Below, piece by piece: positions 1 to 8,324 of a stretch of DNA of 64,000 nt (its first letter is position 1; each line of letters starts with the position of its first letter). The notes beneath the pieces were generated by a model, which was not told where the DNA came from, searched no databases, and saw only the letters and a list, made by a program, of their open reading frames with translations. This stretch comes from Dactylosporangium siamense (GTDB lineage: Bacteria > Actinomycetota > Actinomycetes > Mycobacteriales > Micromonosporaceae): contig NZ_BONQ01000130.1 in the NCBI RefSeq assembly GCF_016862795.1, forward strand, positions 47,050-111,049, given 5' to 3'. A program made the translations under genes and the position numbers.

Positions 1-903
1 GCGAAGAATCACCCCTTCGCGCAGCGCCCACGGGCAGATCTCGACCTCGTCGATGCCCAGGCTGCGCATCGTGACCTCGGCCACGACCGCGCCGGCGAGG
101 ATCTGATGGGCCCGCCCCGGGCTGACCCCGTCGATCTCCGCGAGGGCCGCCGACGGCATCCGGCGGATGAACGACAGGACCTGGTGCAGCCCCGTCCTCG
201 TCAGCCGCCGCGGCGCGCGTGGTCCCGCGCTCGACGGCGCGGCTCCGGCCAGCCGGGCCAGGGTCCGGAACGTCTTCGAGGTGGCCACCGGCCGGTCCCA
301 GCCGCTGTCCATGAGGCGTTTGGCCGCCTTCGCCACCTCGGCCTCCGCGTATTCGCACAGCGCGTCGACGGACGCCTTGCTCGCCGGGTCGCCGTCGAGC
401 CGCTCCCGGGTCAGCCGCCCCGCGCCGAGCGGCACCGACAGCGCCACGTCGGGCTCCTCGTCGATGCCGGTCGCGAGCTCGAGGGACCCACCGCCGATGT
501 CCATCACCAGCAGCCGCCCGGCCGACCAGCCAAACCAGCGGCGCACCGCCAGGAACGTCATGATCGCCTCGGCCTCGCCGGACAGGACCTGCAGGTCGAC
601 GCCGGTCTCGTCGCGGACCCGCCGCAGCACCCGGGCCGAGTTCTTCGCGTCCCGCACCGCCGACGTGGCGAACGCGAGCAGGTCCTCGGTCTCCAGCGCC
701 GCCGCCGCGTCCCGGGCCTCGGCGCACGCGGCGACCAGGCTGTCCGCGCCGGCCCGGCTCAGCTCGCCGTCCTTGCCGATCTTCTCCGCGAGCCGCAGCT
801 CCGCCTTCTGCGAATGCGCCGGCCACGGATGCGCCCCGTGGTGTGCGTCGACCACCAGCAGGTGGACCGTGTTCGAACCCACATCCAGCACACCGAGCCG
901 CAT
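1..903 (-). CDS. ppx: Exopolyphosphatase / guanosine pentaphosphatase, Ppx/GppA family (C-terminus cut by window edge)
   Basis: The frame is open from an ATG at 903 to base 1, giving 301 residues without a stop, so only a short C-terminal tail is missing (family members are about 300-330 aa). The N-terminus MRLGVLDVGSNTVHLLV is the first phosphate loop of the ASKHA fold, and DIGGGSLELA near residue 137 is the second. These enzymes release Pi from polyphosphate or hydrolyse pppGpp in the cytoplasm. The start is supported by GAAGGG just upstream. The gene diverges from the Cys-rich gene at 947 and lies near senX3-regX3-phoU, as ppx1 does in mycobacteria, which fits a role in phosphate reserves. 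The substrate cannot be decided from sequence. Confidence 0.92.
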   Translation of the reverse strand, partial: MRLGVLDVGSNTVHLLVVDAHHGAHPWPAHSQKAELRLAEKIGKDGELSRAGADSLVAACAEARDAAAALETEDLLAFATSAVRDAKNSARVLRRVRDETGVDLQVLSGEAEAIMTFLAVRRWFGWSAGRLLVMDIGGGSLELATGIDEEPDVALSVPLGAGRLTRERLDGDPASKASVDALCEYAEAEVAKAAKRLMDSGWDRPVATSKTFRTLARLAGAAPSSAGPRAPRRLTRTGLHQVLSFIRRMPSAALAEIDGVSPGRAHQILAGAVVAEVTMRSLGIDEVEICPWALREGVILR

Positions 904-933
904 CCCTTCACCGTAATGCCGCGGCCGCACGCG

Positions 934-939
934 TACCCT
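934..939 (+). promoter_or_regulatory. -10 element (TACCCT) of a predicted leaderless transcript
   Basis: TACCCT ends 7 nt before the ATG at 947 and there is no ribosome binding site, so transcription probably begins at or next to the start codon. Confidence 0.55.
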
Positions 940-946
940 TCGTCAG

Positions 947-1780
947 ATGGAGATTCACGTCGCGGTCAACAGCATCGGCGACTCCGAGACGCCACGTGAC
1001 CGCGAGGTCGACCTGGACTTCCCGCGCGAGTTCCTGGAGTTCTCCGACCCCGCCGACGCCGACCACCTCGTCCGCGCCGACCTCACCTGGCTGCTGTCCA
1101 ACTGGACGTGTGTGTACGGCCAGGGCTGCCACGGCATCATCGAGGGCAAGGCGGAGGAGGGCTGCTGCTCCCACGGCGCGTTCTTCACCGACGACGACGA
1201 CGAGAAGCGGGTCCGCGCCGCCGCCAAGCGCCTCTCCCCCGAGCACTGGCAGCACTACCGTCGCGGCTTCAAGCAGTACACCGAATGGGACACCATCGAC
1301 GGGGAGTCCAAGGCCCTGCGCACCGCCACCCGCCCCGGCGCCGGCTGCGTGTTCCAGAACGACACCGACTTCCCCGGCGGCGGCGGCTGCGCCCTGCACG
1401 GCCAGGCCCTGCGCGACGGTGTCCACCCTCTCGAGTACAAGCCGGACGTGTGCTGGCAGCTGCCCGTGCGCCGCGACCAGGACTGGCGCAAGCGCCCCGA
1501 CGGCACCAAGGTCCTCGTGTCCACCCTCGGCGAGTTCGACCGCCGCGGCTGGGGCGAAGGCGGTCACGACCTGCACTGGTGGTGCACGTCCTCCCCCGAC
1601 GCCCACGTCGGTGCGAAGCGGCTCTACCAGGAGTACGCGCCGGAGCTGATCGCCCTCATCGGCCAGGCCGCCTACACGAAGCTGGCCGAGCTGTGCGCGG
1701 AGCGGGCGAAGCAGGGCATGATCGCTCCCCACCCGGCCACGACGGTCGCCCTGACCCTCCTGCCGACCCGCCGCGCCTGA
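947..1780 (+). CDS. Conserved Cys-rich actinobacterial protein, possible metal-binding (YkgJ/DUF3109-like)
   Basis: A 277-aa protein of unknown function. Cysteines cluster in two places: CVYGQGCHG followed by [11 protein letters not shown] (about residues 55-77), and CVFQND...[13 protein letters not shown] (about 132-152), followed by CWQLPV and a WWC motif. Spaced Cys/His groups of this kind resemble the zinc/iron-chelating YkgJ-type proteins, an assignment by pattern only. There is no signal peptide or membrane segment, so it is probably cytoplasmic. The start is fixed by a -10 element 7 nt upstream. It diverges from ppx with a 43-nt gap and shares no obvious pathway with its neighbours. 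Confidence 0.8.
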   Translation: MEIHVAVNSIGDSETPRDREVDLDFPREFLEFSDPADADHLVRADLTWLLSNWTCVYGQGCHGIIEGKAEEGCCSHGAFFTDDDDEKRVRAAAKRLSPEHWQHYRRGFKQYTEWDTIDGESKALRTATRPGAGCVFQNDTDFPGGGGCALHGQALRDGVHPLEYKPDVCWQLPVRRDQDWRKRPDGTKVLVSTLGEFDRRGWGEGGHDLHWWCTSSPDAHVGAKRLYQEYAPELIALIGQAAYTKLAELCAERAKQGMIAPHPATTVALTLLPTRRA

Positions 1781-1804
1781 CGTCATCCTCATGAGAAGTG
1801 GCGG

Positions 1805-2017
1805 TCAGCTCTCGCCCTCGGGCGGATCGGCCCGGGTCCGGCGCGACCGGGCGAACAGCGAGTAGCCGACCGCCGTCAAGGACAGCCCGATGAGAATGCT
1901 GGGCAGCGCTTCGGGCCAGCGGGCGCGGAAGATCGCGGTCCAGGTCGAGCTGGCGGCGAGGAGCACGCCGATCAGCATCATGAGCGTCCCGGCCGGGCCG
2001 GAGTTGAAGCTGCGCAC
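1805..2017 (-). CDS. Small two-helix membrane protein, unknown function
   Basis: A 70-aa ORF from a GTG at 2017. It has two hydrophobic stretches (LMMLIGVLLAASSTWTAIF and ILIGLSLTAVGYSLFA) separated by a short Pro-containing loop, and ends in a basic-acidic tail RSRRTRADPPEGES. This is the topology of a hairpin inner-membrane protein. It lies convergent to the Cys-rich gene and divergent from the acyltransferase at 2110. No family is recognised. The membrane segments and correct codon bias argue that it is real. Confidence 0.55.
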   Translation of the reverse strand: MRSFNSGPAGTLMMLIGVLLAASSTWTAIFRARWPEALPSILIGLSLTAVGYSLFARSRRTRADPPEGES

Positions 2018-2097
2018 CCCCGGAAACGCTACGGGGTCGGTGGTGTCGAGTGTGTGACAACGCGGGAACCCGGCCGTGCAACCGGTCCGCGGTGCAA

Positions 2098-2103
2098 TAG
2101 GTT
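2098..2103 (+). promoter_or_regulatory. -10 element (TAGGTT) of a predicted leaderless transcript
   Basis: TAGGTT lies 6 nt before the GTG start at 2110, with no Shine-Dalgarno sequence between them. Confidence 0.55.
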
Positions 2104-2109
2104 CGTGCG

Positions 2110-2757
2110 GTGACCGAAGAGATCTTCCCCGGGGTGGAACTGGGTGAGGGCACCGTGGTTGAGCCCGGTGCGCGGATCGGGGTGCCGCCGCGCGGCGCGG
2201 CGCCCGGCGAGTTGACGACGATCATCGGGCCTGGCAGCAGGATCCGGTCCGGGACCGTGATCTACGCGGGTGCGCGGATCGGAGCGCGGTTCCAGTCCGG
2301 GCACGGGGCGATGATCCGCGAGAACAACGTCATCGGCGACGGGTGTTCGGTGGGCACCAACGCGGTGCTGGAGCCGGGCAACCGGATCGGGGACGGAAGC
2401 AGGGTCCACTCGCACTGCTTCCTGGAGAACGTGACGCTGGGGCGCCGGGTGTTCCTCGGGCCCGGGGTGGTCTTCACCGACGACCCGCACCCGCCGTGCC
2501 CCCGCTACGACGAGTGCGTCGGCGGCGCCACGGTCGAGGACGACGCCTCGATCGGCGGCAACGCGACGATCCTGCCGGGCGTGCGGATCGGGGCCCGGTC
2601 GCTGGTCGGCGCGGGGTCGGTGGTGACCCGGGACGTGGCGCCGGACACCGTCGTCGCGGGCAGCCCGGCGCGGGAGAAGCGCAAGACGTCGGAGCTCGTC
2701 TGCGCGCCCGGGCACTTCGCCAAGCCGTACGAGTGGCGCGAAGCACTCGACTCCTGA
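2110..2757 (+). CDS. Hexapeptide-repeat acyltransferase (left-handed beta-helix, WbpD/WlbB-like)
   Basis: A 215-aa protein made almost entirely of imperfect hexapeptide turns (for example VVEPGARIG, VIYAGARIG, VLEPGNRIG, ILPGVRIGARSLVG) typical of trimeric left-handed beta-helix acyltransferases. The loop VFTDDPHPPCPRY breaks the helix near residue 120, as in sugar N-acetyltransferases that act on UDP- or dTDP-amino sugars. The C-terminal VVTRDVAPDTVVAGSPAR is the classic final coil. The GTG start follows a leaderless promoter. PilZ follows 47 nt downstream on the same strand, suggesting co-transcription and a possible cell-surface polysaccharide role. The acceptor sugar is unknown. Confidence 0.85.
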   Translation: MTEEIFPGVELGEGTVVEPGARIGVPPRGAAPGELTTIIGPGSRIRSGTVIYAGARIGARFQSGHGAMIRENNVIGDGCSVGTNAVLEPGNRIGDGSRVHSHCFLENVTLGRRVFLGPGVVFTDDPHPPCPRYDECVGGATVEDDASIGGNATILPGVRIGARSLVGAGSVVTRDVAPDTVVAGSPAREKRKTSELVCAPGHFAKPYEWREALDS

Positions 2758-2804
2758 CGGCAGGCGGGCCTCAAGTCGGCGGGCGATCGGCCGAACCTGT
2801 AGGC

Positions 2805-3434
2805 GTGACCCTGCCCGCGATCAACGCTCTGGTCGACGTGGTGCTGATGGACGGCGAGGCCTATCAGTCCCGCGTCGAGGACATGACCGGCAAGCGGCTG
2901 ACCGTCGCCGCGCCGTTCGGTGTCAACAGCGCCGACATGCCCAAGCTCGGCACGTCCGTCGAGCTTGCCTGGGTCGCGGGCGACCGGCGGCAGGCGGTGG
3001 ACGTGCGGCTGGTCGAGCTGAGCCGGGAGCAGCCGCCGCGCTGGTCCCTCGAAGCGGTCGGGTCGGTGCGGCTGCAGACCCGCCGCAACTACGTGCGCGG
3101 CGGGGGCGGCGAAGGCGTCGAGGTCACCAAGGACGGCACCGCGTTCCGCGGCCGGGTCATCGACCTGTCCGAGGGCGGGGTCCGCTGCCGGATGCACGAG
3201 GACCGCTTCGACCGCGACGACCGGGTCGACCTGCGGATCGCGCTCGACGAGGAGACGATCGCGATCCGCGGCACGGTGCTGTTCGTCCGCCGCGACCCGG
3301 AGAACGCCTCGTTCGACGTCATCATCACGTACGAGACGACCGAGGGCATGGGCCGCGCCATCCGCGGCTACGTCCTGCGCCGCGAGATGGAAGAGCGCCG
3401 CAGAGCCCGGGAGTCCGTGGCCAACGCAGGGTAA
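2805..3434 (+). CDS. PilZ-domain protein, probable c-di-GMP effector (YcgR-like layout)
   Basis: A 209-aa protein from the GTG at 2805. The N-terminal half (about residues 1-95) resembles the YcgR-N/PilZN beta-barrel. The C-terminal half is a PilZ domain with both c-di-GMP signatures: RRNYVR (RxxxR) near residue 98 and DLSEGG (D/NxSxxG) near residue 125. PilZ domains bind cyclic di-GMP and change partner activity. It probably shares a transcript with the preceding acyltransferase, so regulation of envelope polysaccharide modification by c-di-GMP is a reasonable inference. The chosen start avoids a long N-terminal extension that is antisense-like in composition. Confidence 0.85.
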   Translation: MTLPAINALVDVVLMDGEAYQSRVEDMTGKRLTVAAPFGVNSADMPKLGTSVELAWVAGDRRQAVDVRLVELSREQPPRWSLEAVGSVRLQTRRNYVRGGGGEGVEVTKDGTAFRGRVIDLSEGGVRCRMHEDRFDRDDRVDLRIALDEETIAIRGTVLFVRRDPENASFDVIITYETTEGMGRAIRGYVLRREMEERRRARESVANAG

Positions 3435-3507
3435 AGCCTGAGTGCGGCACACAGGCCCCCGCGCGGGACGCGCCGCCTGCGGTGGGGCGGCTGGTGACAG
3501 TGGCGCT

Positions 3508-4191
3508 CTACGGCTCGAACTTGTAGCCCAGGCCGCGGACGGTGACGATGAAGCGCGGTGCTGACGGCTCCGGCTCGATCTTCGAGCGCAGCCGCTTGAC
3601 GTGCACGTCGAGGGTCTTGGTGTCCCCGACGTAGTCGGCGCCCCAGACGCGGTCGATCAGCTGGCCGCGGGTGAGGACCCGGCCGGCGTTGCGCAGGAGC
3701 AGCTCGAGCAGCTCGAACTCCTTCAGCGGCAGCTGGACGGCGTCGCCGGCGACGGTGACCACGTGCCGGTCGACGTCCATGCGGACCGGGCCGGCGGACA
3801 GGGTCGGCGGGGCCAGCTCACCGACCGCGTCGACCTGCCGGCGAAGCACCGCGCGGATGCGGGCGACCAGCTCGCGGGGTGAATACGGCTTGGTGACGTA
3901 GTCGTCGGCGCCGATCTCCAGGCCGACGACCTTGTCGATCTCGCTGTCCCGGGCCGTGATCATGATGATCGGCACGTTGGACTTGGTCCGCATCTGGCGG
4001 CAGACCTCGGTGCCCGACATCTCCGGCAGCATCAGGTCGAGCAGGACGATGTCCGCTCCGGTCCGGTCGAACTCCGTGAGGGCCTCCGTGCCGGTGGCCG
4101 CGATGGAGACTTCGAAGCCCTCCCGGCGGAGCATGTATGACAACGGGTCGGAGATGGACTCTTCGTCCTCGACCACGAGTACGCGCGCCAA
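3508..4191 (-). CDS. regX3: OmpR-family response regulator RegX3
   Basis: A 227-aa protein, the length of mycobacterial RegX3, using a TTG start at 4191 preceded by GAAAGGA; the longer reading frame to 4272 is unlikely. The receiver domain (1-115) has the acidic pocket VVEDEE, phosphoacceptor Asp52 in LLDLMLP, and the conserved T/K residues (ITARDS, DYVTKPYSPREL). The C-terminal winged helix has the GRVLTRGQLIDRVWG and DVHVKRLRSKIE signatures. It activates phosphate-starvation genes by binding GTTCACC direct repeats, three sets of which occur in this window. It lies 77 nt downstream of senX3 in the same operon. Confidence 0.95.
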   Translation of the reverse strand: MARVLVVEDEESISDPLSYMLRREGFEVSIAATGTEALTEFDRTGADIVLLDLMLPEMSGTEVCRQMRTKSNVPIIMITARDSEIDKVVGLEIGADDYVTKPYSPRELVARIRAVLRRQVDAVGELAPPTLSAGPVRMDVDRHVVTVAGDAVQLPLKEFELLELLLRNAGRVLTRGQLIDRVWGADYVGDTKTLDVHVKRLRSKIEPEPSAPRFIVTVRGLGYKFEP

Positions 4192-4268
4192 CGTGCTGTC
4201 CTTTCGTAGCTGCCGGGGAGCCGCACTGCGCTGCGAACCGCGGGTCTGATGTTGCGATTGGGTCACAA

Positions 4269-5393
4269 TCATGGGGTGCCTCCGATCTCAACGGACGGCG
4301 GTAGCGCCATGGCGGCCTCCGCTGGACGTGCGGGCAGCCGCAAGGTGAACGTCGAGCCAACTCCGACACTGCTGACCACGTCGACCCGGCCGCCGTGATT
4401 GGTGGCGATGTGCTTGACGATGGCCAGGCCAAGGCCGGTGCCGCCGGTCGCCCGGGACCGCGCCCGGTCGGCCCGGTAGAACCGTTCGAAGATCCGGTCG
4501 ATGTCACGGGGCTCGATGCCGATGCCCTGATCGGCGACGGCGATCTCGATGTAGCCGGCCTCGTGGCCGGTCTCGTCCCCGGCCGAGACGCTGGTCGTGA
4601 TGCTGACCGTGGTCGACTCGGGCGAGTAGGCGATCGCATTCTCCACGAGGTTGACCACGGCCGTGACGAGCTGGTTCTCGTTGCCGTAGACGACCAGCCC
4701 GTGCGGGCCGTGCGACACGACGTCGATGTGCTTGGCCGAGCCGGGCGTCTTCGTGCGGTCGAGCACCTCGACGACGATCTTGTCGACGTCGACCGGCTCC
4801 GGCTCGGGCAGCGGCTCGGCGCCCTGCAGGCGGGACAGCTCCAGCAGCTCCGAGACGAGCCGGCCGAGGCGGGCGGACTCGTGCTTGATCCGCTCGGCGA
4901 AGCGGATCGCCGCGGCGGGGTCCTTGTCGGTCGCGTCCAGCAGCGCCTCGGCGAGCAGCTGCAGCGCGCCGACCGGGGTCTTGAGCTCGTGGCTGACGTT
5001 GGCGACGAAGTCGCGGCGGACCCGGGCGACCCGGTGCGCCTCGGTGACGTCGGTGGCCTCGATCGCGACCCGGCCGCCGTCGAGGGAGACGGCCCGCACG
5101 TTGACGCCGAGCGGGTCGCCGTGGGTGAGGCGCGGCAGGTCGAGCTCGACCACCCGGGTCACCCCACCGCGCCGGACCTGGCCGGCGAGGGTGCGCACGA
5201 TGGTGTGCGCCTCCTCCTCGGCGCCCTGGCGCTGCCGGATGAGGCCCATCTCGCGTGCCGCCGCGTTGGCCAGCACGGGCCGGTCGGTGTCGTCGAGGAC
5301 GACGACCCCGACGAGCAGCGCGTCGAGGATCTCGGTCATCGCCGCCCCCGCTGCCGCGCCGTCGGCCTTCGACTGCCGGAACTTCCAATCCAC
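4269..5393 (-). CDS. senX3: Sensor histidine kinase SenX3-like, without membrane segments
   Basis: A 374-aa kinase. A PAS-like domain covers about residues 18-115, then the HisKA H-box NVSHELKTPVG (His135), N-box VNLVENAIAY, G1 DQGIGIEP and G2 TGLGLAI. It phosphorylates RegX3 in phosphate starvation. Unusually, the N-terminus has no hydrophobic helix, whereas mycobacterial SenX3 has two. A TAA lies in frame 21 nt upstream of the GTG, and a TACGAT -10 sits 6 nt before it, so the short N-terminus is probably genuine. It must either be cytosolic or reach Pst through PhoU. It diverges from phoU across a Pho box. Confidence 0.9.
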   Translation of the reverse strand: MDWKFRQSKADGAAAGAAMTEILDALLVGVVVLDDTDRPVLANAAAREMGLIRQRQGAEEEAHTIVRTLAGQVRRGGVTRVVELDLPRLTHGDPLGVNVRAVSLDGGRVAIEATDVTEAHRVARVRRDFVANVSHELKTPVGALQLLAEALLDATDKDPAAAIRFAERIKHESARLGRLVSELLELSRLQGAEPLPEPEPVDVDKIVVEVLDRTKTPGSAKHIDVVSHGPHGLVVYGNENQLVTAVVNLVENAIAYSPESTTVSITTSVSAGDETGHEAGYIEIAVADQGIGIEPRDIDRIFERFYRADRARSRATGGTGLGLAIVKHIATNHGGRVDVVSSVGVGSTFTLRLPARPAEAAMALPPSVEIGGTP

Positions 5394-5399
5394 GGTCTG

Positions 5400-5405
5400 A
5401 TCGTA
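5400..5405 (-). promoter_or_regulatory. -10 element (TACGAT) of leaderless senX3-regX3 transcript
   Basis: Read on the minus strand, TACGAT ends 6 nt before the GTG start of senX3, which lacks a Shine-Dalgarno sequence. This supports the short, membrane-free N-terminus. Confidence 0.55.
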
Positions 5406-5465
5406 GGAGGTCGCTTACCCGACGGACGGTGGTCCAGGGCACGAAACGGGCTCACATCATCCAGT

Positions 5466-5494
5466 GTTCACCCTGAGGCGGGATGAAGTTCACC
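5466..5494 (+). promoter_or_regulatory. Pho box (RegX3/PhoP-type) between senX3 and phoU
   Basis: GTTCACC occurs at 5466-5472 and again at 5488-5494, exactly 22 nt apart, with a degenerate middle unit at 5477. That is three direct repeat units in 11-nt register, the form bound by actinobacterial PhoP/RegX3. It lies about 50 nt before phoU and 73 nt before senX3, so it may autoregulate both directions. Confidence 0.8.
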
Positions 5495-5544
5495 GGGTGC
5501 GCCGATGAGGGACCTACCGTGAGGGACACCACGATAGGAGAACT

Positions 5545-6201
5545 ATGCGCGACGAATACCGTGCCGACCTGCTGCAGGTCAACCGTCTGCTGGTATCGAT
5601 GGCTGACGCTGTGCGCAGTGCGATGATCCGGTCCACCAAGGCCCTGCTCACCGCCGACCAGACCGAGGCCGAGGAGGTCGTGGCCCGCGACGCGGAGGTC
5701 AACGCCCTCTACCGGCTCGTCGAGGACAAGGTCTACGACCTGTGCGCGCGCCAGGCGCCGGTGGCCTCCGACCTGCGGGTGGTGCTGACCGCCCTGCACC
5801 TCGCGACGGATCTCGAGCGCATGGGCGACCTCGCCGACCACGTCGCGAAGACGGCGCTGCGCCGGCTGCCCGAGGTGGCCGTCCCGGCGCTGCTGACCGA
5901 GACGTTCGAGCAGATGGGCCTGGTCGCCGACCGGATCGCGGGCAAGATCTCGCGCGCGATCTCCAACCTCGACGTGGTCGCCGCCGGGCAGCTGGACCGC
6001 GACGACGACGAGATGGACCGGCTGCACACCAGCCTGTTCGAGACCATGTTCGGGCCGAAGTGGACCGAGAGCACCCAGGCGGCGGTCGACACGGCGCTGC
6101 TCGGCCGCTTCTACGAGCGCTACGCCGACCACGCCGTCAACGCCGGCCGGCACGTGGTGTTCCTCGTCACGGGTGAGGCGTTCGACACCGCCCAGGCGTA
6201 A
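5545..6201 (+). CDS. phoU: Phosphate-signalling regulator PhoU
   Basis: A 218-aa all-helical protein with the two PhoU three-helix bundles. The metal-binding motifs E/DxxxD are visible (RDAEVNALYRLVEDKVYDL, DLERMGDLADHVAK, RDDDEMDRLHTSLFE, YERYADHAVNAGRH). PhoU relays the state of the Pst transporter to the SenX3-type kinase and limits Pi uptake. The ATG has AGGAG upstream, and a Pho box lies about 50 nt further up. It is divergent from senX3, so sensor, regulator and PhoU form one locus. A 19-bp perfect terminator follows the stop. Confidence 0.95.
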   Translation: MRDEYRADLLQVNRLLVSMADAVRSAMIRSTKALLTADQTEAEEVVARDAEVNALYRLVEDKVYDLCARQAPVASDLRVVLTALHLATDLERMGDLADHVAKTALRRLPEVAVPALLTETFEQMGLVADRIAGKISRAISNLDVVAAGQLDRDDDEMDRLHTSLFETMFGPKWTESTQAAVDTALLGRFYERYADHAVNAGRHVVFLVTGEAFDTAQA

Positions 6202-6207
6202 GCAGCG

Positions 6208-6249
6208 CGACGAAAGAGGGGGCCGCTATCGCGGCCCCCTCTTTCGTCG
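6208..6249. terminator. Bidirectional terminator between phoU and gpmA
   Basis: A perfect 19-bp inverted repeat (6208-6226 with 6231-6249) closes a 4-nt TATC loop. It sits exactly between the convergent stops of phoU and gpmA and can serve both strands. Confidence 0.9.
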
Positions 6250-6262
6250 AACCGAATTGTTG

Positions 6263-7015
6263 TTACCGGCCCTGGTTGGCGACCGCGGCCGCGGCCTCCT
6301 TGGCCGCCTCCGGGTCCAGGTAGGTGCCGCCGGCCGTGACCGGCCGCAGCGCCGCGTCCAGGTCGTAGCGCAGCGGGATGCCGGTGGGGATGTTGAGCTT
6401 GGCGATGGCCTCGTCGGAGATGCCGTCGAGGTGCTTCACCAGGGCGCGCAGCGAGTTGCCGTGCGCCGCGACCAGCACCGTCGTGCCGGCCAGCAGCTGG
6501 GGCACGATCTGGTCGTACCAGTAGGGCAGCATGCGCTGCACGACGTCCTTCAGGCACTCCGTGCTGGGACGGATGTCCGGCGGCAGGTTCGCGTAGCGCG
6601 GGTCTGCGGCCTGCGACCACTCGTCGTCGTCGGCGATCGGCGGCGGCGGCACGTCGTAGGAGCGGCGCCAGAGCATGAACTGCTCCTCGCCGAACTCCTC
6701 GAGGGTCTGCTTCTTGTTCTTGCCCTGCAGGGCACCGTAGTGCCGCTCGTTGAGCCGCCAGCTGCGCTGGACCGGGATCCAGTGCCGGTCGGCGGCGTGC
6801 AGGGCGATCTCGCTGGTGCGGATGGCACGGCGCAGCACTGACGTGTGCACCACATCCGGCAGCAGACCGGACTCACGGAGCAGCTCGCCGCCCCGACGGG
6901 CCTCGGCCTCTCCTTGGGCGCTGAGGTCCACGTCGACCCAGCCGGTGAACAGGTTCTTGGCGTTCCACTCGCTCTCACCGTGCCGCAAGAGCACCAGTGT
7001 CCCGACTTCACTCAT
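6263..7015 (-). CDS. gpmA: 2,3-bisphosphoglycerate-dependent phosphoglycerate mutase
   Basis: A 250-aa protein of the usual family length, starting at ATG 7015. [18 protein letters not shown] carries the phosphorylated histidine (RHG). [11 protein letters not shown] and [10 protein letters not shown] supply the remaining catalytic Arg/Glu/His. It interconverts 3- and 2-phosphoglycerate in glycolysis. The order gpm next to senX3-regX3 is conserved with mycobacteria (Rv0489-Rv0491), although here phoU intervenes. The longer frame to 7087 is rejected because the family N-terminus is [13 protein letters not shown]. Confidence 0.95.
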   Translation of the reverse strand: MSEVGTLVLLRHGESEWNAKNLFTGWVDVDLSAQGEAEARRGGELLRESGLLPDVVHTSVLRRAIRTSEIALHAADRHWIPVQRSWRLNERHYGALQGKNKKQTLEEFGEEQFMLWRRSYDVPPPPIADDDEWSQAADPRYANLPPDIRPSTECLKDVVQRMLPYWYDQIVPQLLAGTTVLVAAHGNSLRALVKHLDGISDEAIAKLNIPTGIPLRYDLDAALRPVTAGGTYLDPEAAKEAAAAVANQGR

Positions 7016-7078
7016 GCCGCCATCTTCCCGCACCGAATCACTTCGACAGCACCGGACCTCCGATGTAAGGATGCGAGC

Positions 7079-8290
7079 GTGCGACACCGCTTACCATCCC
7101 AGTTCTGGATCGTCTGGACCGCCACGCTGATCAACCGGGCCGGCGGGTTCGTCGGGATCTTCCTGACGATCTACCTGACCACCGAGCGGGGGTTCAGCGA
7201 GTCGGCGGCCGGGCTGGTCCTCGGGCTCTACGGGCTCGGCGGCGCGATCGGCGTCATGGCCGCGGGCCACCTGACCGACCGGTGGGGGCGGCGGCCGACG
7301 GTGCTGATCGCGATGGGTTCGGCGGCGGTACTGATGGTGGGGCTGGGATTCGCGCACAGCGGCCCGGCGATCATGGCCGGTGCCCTCGCACTGGGGATGG
7401 CCGCGGAGGGCGCCCGCCCGCCGCTCGGCGCGATGATCGCCGACCTGGTGCCGGCACAGGACCGCGGCCGGGCCTTCTCCGTGTACTTCTGGGCGATCAA
7501 CCTCGGTTTCGCCACCGCGGCGATCCTGGCCGGCTTCGCCGCCGGCAGCGGCTACCTGACGCTGTTCCTCGCCGACGCCGCGACGACGGCCGCCGCGGCG
7601 ATCCTCATCGCGGTGAAGATCCGCGAGACCCGACCGGCGCCGGCGCCGAAGACCCAGGAGCGCTCCGGGCTGGCGGCGCTCGGCCGGGACCGGGTCTTCC
7701 TCGGCTTCGTCGCCTGCAACCTGCTGGTCGCGCTGGTCCTGCTGCAGCACATGTCGATGCTGCCCCTCGCCATGATCGACGACGACCTGAGCCCGAAGAC
7801 GTTCGGCGTCGTGATCGCGCTCAACGGGGTGCTCATCGTGCTCGGCCAGCCCCTCGTCACCCGGCTGCTGGCCACCCGCCGCGAGGCCCTGGTCGCGCCG
7901 GTGGCCGCGGTGGTCATCGGCGCCGGCTTCGGGCTGACCGCGCTGGCGCACGTCCCGGTCTGGTACGGCGCCACCGTGCTGATCTGGACCGTCGGCGAGA
8001 TGCTCAACGCGCCGTCCAACGCGGCGCTGCTGGCCGGGCTGTCCCCGGCCGACATGCGGGGGCGCTACCAGGGCGCGTACGGGCTGTCGTGGCAGGCGGC
8101 GTCCTTCCTGGCGCCGACGCTGGGCGGCGCGGTGCGCGACCTCGCCGGCAACACCGCGCTGTGGCTGGGCTGCCTCGGGCTGGCCCTCGCCGCGGCCGCG
8201 TGGAGCCTGCTCGCCGCGCCCGCCCGGGAGCGCCGGGTGGCCGCCGTGACCACCGCCGCGCAGGCCCGGGAAGACCTGGTTACGATCTAA
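7079..8290 (+). CDS. MFS transporter, probable drug exporter (tandem copy 1)
   Basis: A 403-aa protein from a GTG with AAGG 8 nt upstream. It has about 12 hydrophobic segments. The A-motif between TM2 and TM3 is [14 protein letters not shown], and a related DRGRAFS loop lies between TM4 and TM5. The first helix reads [21 protein letters not shown] and closely matches the next gene (YWFLWTGMLINRVGGFVALVL). The two genes are a tandem duplication 34 nt apart. Substrates cannot be told from sequence. A heterodimer or successive specificities are possible; proton antiport efflux is the family default. Confidence 0.85.
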   Translation: MRHRLPSQFWIVWTATLINRAGGFVGIFLTIYLTTERGFSESAAGLVLGLYGLGGAIGVMAAGHLTDRWGRRPTVLIAMGSAAVLMVGLGFAHSGPAIMAGALALGMAAEGARPPLGAMIADLVPAQDRGRAFSVYFWAINLGFATAAILAGFAAGSGYLTLFLADAATTAAAAILIAVKIRETRPAPAPKTQERSGLAALGRDRVFLGFVACNLLVALVLLQHMSMLPLAMIDDDLSPKTFGVVIALNGVLIVLGQPLVTRLLATRREALVAPVAAVVIGAGFGLTALAHVPVWYGATVLIWTVGEMLNAPSNAALLAGLSPADMRGRYQGAYGLSWQAASFLAPTLGGAVRDLAGNTALWLGCLGLALAAAAWSLLAAPARERRVAAVTTAAQAREDLVTI

Positions 8291-8324
8291 CTGTTAAGAA
8301 CATTTACCGATCCTGGAGCAACGC

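Noticed and set aside
908..1792. Long minus-strand open frame opposite the Cys-rich gene
   Set aside because: Composition is that of an antisense shadow (runs of Gly, Val, Asp, Arg), and the plus-strand gene has coherent Cys motifs and a promoter.
5450..5456. Further Pho unit (GCTCACA) before the phoU array
   Set aside because: It is 16 nt from the first exact unit and so out of the 11-nt register.
4395..5486. 363-codon plus-strand frame opposite senX3
   Set aside because: It is a mirror of the kinase coding strand, full of VDVDR/LGEA patterns, with no motif or ribosome site.
6208..6249. Mobile-element inverted repeat
   Set aside because: A perfect hairpin with a 4-nt loop between convergent stops is a terminator; no transposase or target duplication is present.
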